Below, piece after piece: positions 62,711 through 64,000 of a DNA stretch of 64,000 bases; position 1 is the stretch's first letter, and every line of letters begins with the position of its first letter. Below the pieces are notes generated by a model. The model was not told where the DNA came from, ran no database searches, and worked only from the letters and a program-made list of their open reading frames with translations. The translations under genes were made by a program, and so were the position numbers. Location: assembly GCA_022496785.1 (NCBI GenBank), contig SNAP01000007.1, forward strand, positions 62,147-126,146. Reading direction: 5' to 3'. Source of the stretch: Marinilabiliaceae bacterium JC040. GTDB taxonomy: Bacteria > Bacteroidota > Bacteroidia > Bacteroidales > Marinifilaceae.

Positions 62711-63085
62711 TTAGAAACGTTTCTTAATTAGTTTTTTTATTAAAACGTATAGAGTGTATGGAACTATGAATAGGATATTTATAATTCCAAAGACTGTCAT
62801 CATTACTTCAATAGCAGATATACAAAACGAAAATATCAAAAATGCAATATTAATCAAAAACATTAAAGCCCACCATTTTCTTATATCTCTTCTAAAAATT
62901 TCTTTGCCAATATCTAACCATAAACGAACCGTATGAAAATTAACAATACTACTTAGAAGAAGTACTCCAAAACATGTTGCATATAATACATCATCTAAAG
63001 GACCTAAAAAAGCCCCAATTATTAAAAGAACTCCTCCTATTATAATACCTATATTTGATTCTACTTTATTTGTTTTTCTCATCAT
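62711..63085 (-). CDS. membrane protein paralogue, probably N-terminally frameshifted
   Basis: A 124-residue protein with about four membrane helices. It shares VRLWLDIGKEIFRRDIRKWWALMFLINIAF and the YVLIKKLIKKRF end with the protein at 61565. It lacks that protein's basic N-terminal 50 residues. The matching N-terminal sequence (GTTKLVKKYDEK) is present just upstream, but in another frame (63066-63188), so the gene has probably lost its start by a one-base insertion in an A5 run at 63073-63077. The ATG at 63085 may give a shortened product. Confidence 0.55.
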   Translation of the reverse strand: MMRKTNKVESNIGIIIGGVLLIIGAFLGPLDDVLYATCFGVLLLSSIVNFHTVRLWLDIGKEIFRRDIRKWWALMFLINIAFLIFSFCISAIEVMMTVFGIINILFIVPYTLYVLIKKLIKKRF

Positions 63086-63188
63086 ATTTTTTTACTAGTT
63101 TTGTTGTTCCTACTACAGAACCAGAAGCAACAGTACCTAATATTAAACCATTACCTTTTTGAAATCTTATTTTTTCTTCTTTTATAAG
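63066..63188 (-). pseudogene. out-of-frame N-terminal remnant of the 62711 gene
   Basis: A 40-codon open stretch with no ATG, encoding ...NGLILGTVASGSVVGTTKLVKKYDEKNK. Its end aligns with residues 41-60 of the 61565 paralogue (ASLGVGIYNRLKEYYKKEDR). Removing one A from 63073-63077 joins it to the 124-residue frame. Confidence 0.5.
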
Positions 63189-63537
63189 TTATACTATTTA
63201 TAAACTTTTGGAATTTCTTGCAAAAAATAACGGATTTACCATTTATTGAAATTGATGATTCCCCATCTAAACATATAATATTCAACTCATTACTAACCAT
63301 ATAGCTTATTTTAATGATCTGTCGAACATCAGGTAAACTTTCTCCTTTTATATTTCTTACCTCATCAATATGTTCTTTTATTATATTCATTGTAGATGAA
63401 TCTGTTATAGTTATATAATTAATCTCATCACTAAATATCTTCTTAAAATTATTGTAATCTATTTTAAATGGAGTTTCTAGCTCATAATCTACATAATATA
63501 GTACCAACTTCTACTTCAAATTAAAGTAATTAGTCAT
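63151..63537 (-). pseudogene. unknown gene with an in-frame stop after codon 8
   Basis: From the ATG at 63537 the frame reads MTNYFNLK, a TAG (63511-63513), and then continues open for 119 codons to 63151. No ATG occurs in the first 39 codons after the stop. The only early alternative start is a TTG at 63507. The body is acidic and then ends very basic (ITYKRRKNKISKR). No family is recognised. It is either a pseudogene, a TTG-initiated gene or a sequencing error. Confidence 0.5.
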
Positions 63538-63572
63538 ATTTTACTCTTTTCCTTTTTACAAATATGCATAAT

Positions 63573-64000
63573 TTATAAATCACTTCTACTAATACGATAT
63601 TTCTTCCCTCGCCATTTCATCTTATTATGAAGAATCTTTACTGTTTTATCTTCTTCTTTTAGTTTCTTGTAGTAGAACAGATATAGACTATCATTTATAG
63701 GTAAATTAATATTAATATAATTTGAGGATGTATCTTTTAACTTATATACTCGTGTAGGTATATCATTATTTACAACACGATGATAATTATTTCTAGAATC
63801 TATCAGTATCTGTATTTCTTTTACATTTATACTATCTGGAACATTAAATGAGTTAATAAATCCCATCTTATGATACTTTATATTACTACGCATTAATGTA
63901 TCTGGCAGAAAGATAGCTTTTGCATATCCTAATTTATATCTATGTTTATTATTAATTACTAATGTTATATAATACAAACTATCAAATATGCTATCAAGTT
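63573..64000 (-). CDS. unknown protein, partial at the window edge
   Basis: The frame is open from 63573 through the right edge of the window, so the N-terminus is missing; a TTG at 63977 is not a convincing start. At least 142 residues are visible, beta-rich and basic at the end (KMKWRGKKYRISRSDL), with no membrane segment. No family is recognised. It is on the same strand as the small membrane and lipoprotein genes that follow and may belong to their cluster. Confidence 0.6.
   Translation of the reverse strand, partial: LDSIFDSLYYITLVINNKHRYKLGYAKAIFLPDTLMRSNIKYHKMGFINSFNVPDSINVKEIQILIDSRNNYHRVVNNDIPTRVYKLKDTSSNYININLPINDSLYLFYYKKLKEEDKTVKILHNKMKWRGKKYRISRSDL

Noticed and set aside
1-64000. 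CRISPR arrays, insertion sequences, phage genes
   Set aside because: No regularly spaced repeats, transposase, integrase or phage structural proteins were found on either strand.

Overview
This 64 kb window is AT-rich chromosomal DNA from a member of the Bacteroidota, probably an anaerobic Bacteroidales species. The evidence is the gene content: SusC-like TonB receptors, DUF4249, DUF5074, DUF6029, DUF5063 and DUF2795 proteins, Omp28-type lipoproteins, an OstA-like/SurA-like operon and a complete Rnf complex. Promoters resembling the Bacteroidota -7 element TAnnTTTG occur repeatedly, while Shine-Dalgarno sequences are rare. No insertion sequence, phage, integrase, rRNA gene or CRISPR array was seen. 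The only tRNA found is tRNA-Asp(GTC).

Layout. 0.1-7.1 kb: a secreted papain-family protease with a small lipoprotein, a gamma-carbonic-anhydrase-like protein, and a four-gene minus-strand operon (TlpA-like thioredoxin, DUF6029 barrel, two Omp28-like lipoproteins, one without the CxxC resolving Cys). 7.3-18.2 kb: PepD, a PLD-like/UDG-like pair, phosphoesterases, a D-threonine aldolase family enzyme, an LTA-synthase-like phosphotransferase and Ohr. 18.2-29.8 kb: MFS and NCS2 transporters, a second LTA-synthase-like enzyme directly behind a diacylglycerol kinase, an M16 peptidase pair, and RecQ-DUF5063-exonuclease. 29.9-37.6 kb: a SurA/OstA outer-membrane biogenesis operon, DUF2795, a PduO-type cobalamin adenosyltransferase and RecG. 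37.9-43.4 kb: RseC-RnfBCDGEA. 43.5-52.7 kb: CYTH and HutD proteins, a large Fn3/LamG surface lipoprotein, a methyltransferase, a DUF4249/TonB-receptor pair, tRNA-Asp and a thioredoxin-like protein. 53.3-61.5 kb: a cobalamin riboswitch followed by five co-directional genes: two BtuG-like propeller lipoproteins, a PKD-domain lipoprotein, a BtuB-like receptor and a third BtuG-like propeller. 61.5-64 kb: a cluster of unrecognised small membrane and lipoprotein genes with a tandem duplication and two reading-frame lesions.

How the genes work together. B12 is apparently taken up from outside through the riboswitch locus and can be adenosylated by the PduO enzyme; no corrin-ring synthesis genes are present here. 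Rnf couples ferredoxin oxidation to NAD reduction and ion pumping, as expected for an anaerobe. The DAG kinase next to an LTA-synthase-like enzyme suggests recycling of diacylglycerol released when phosphoglycerol is transferred from phosphatidylglycerol.

The strongest leads are the B12 locus, with three propeller lipoproteins for one receptor and two terminator-like hairpins inside it; the DAG-kinase/phosphotransferase pair; the TlpA-DUF6029-Omp28 operon; two large inverted repeats before the Fn3/LamG lipoprotein gene; and the decaying duplicated cluster at the right edge. All assignments come from reading motifs; no database search was possible.
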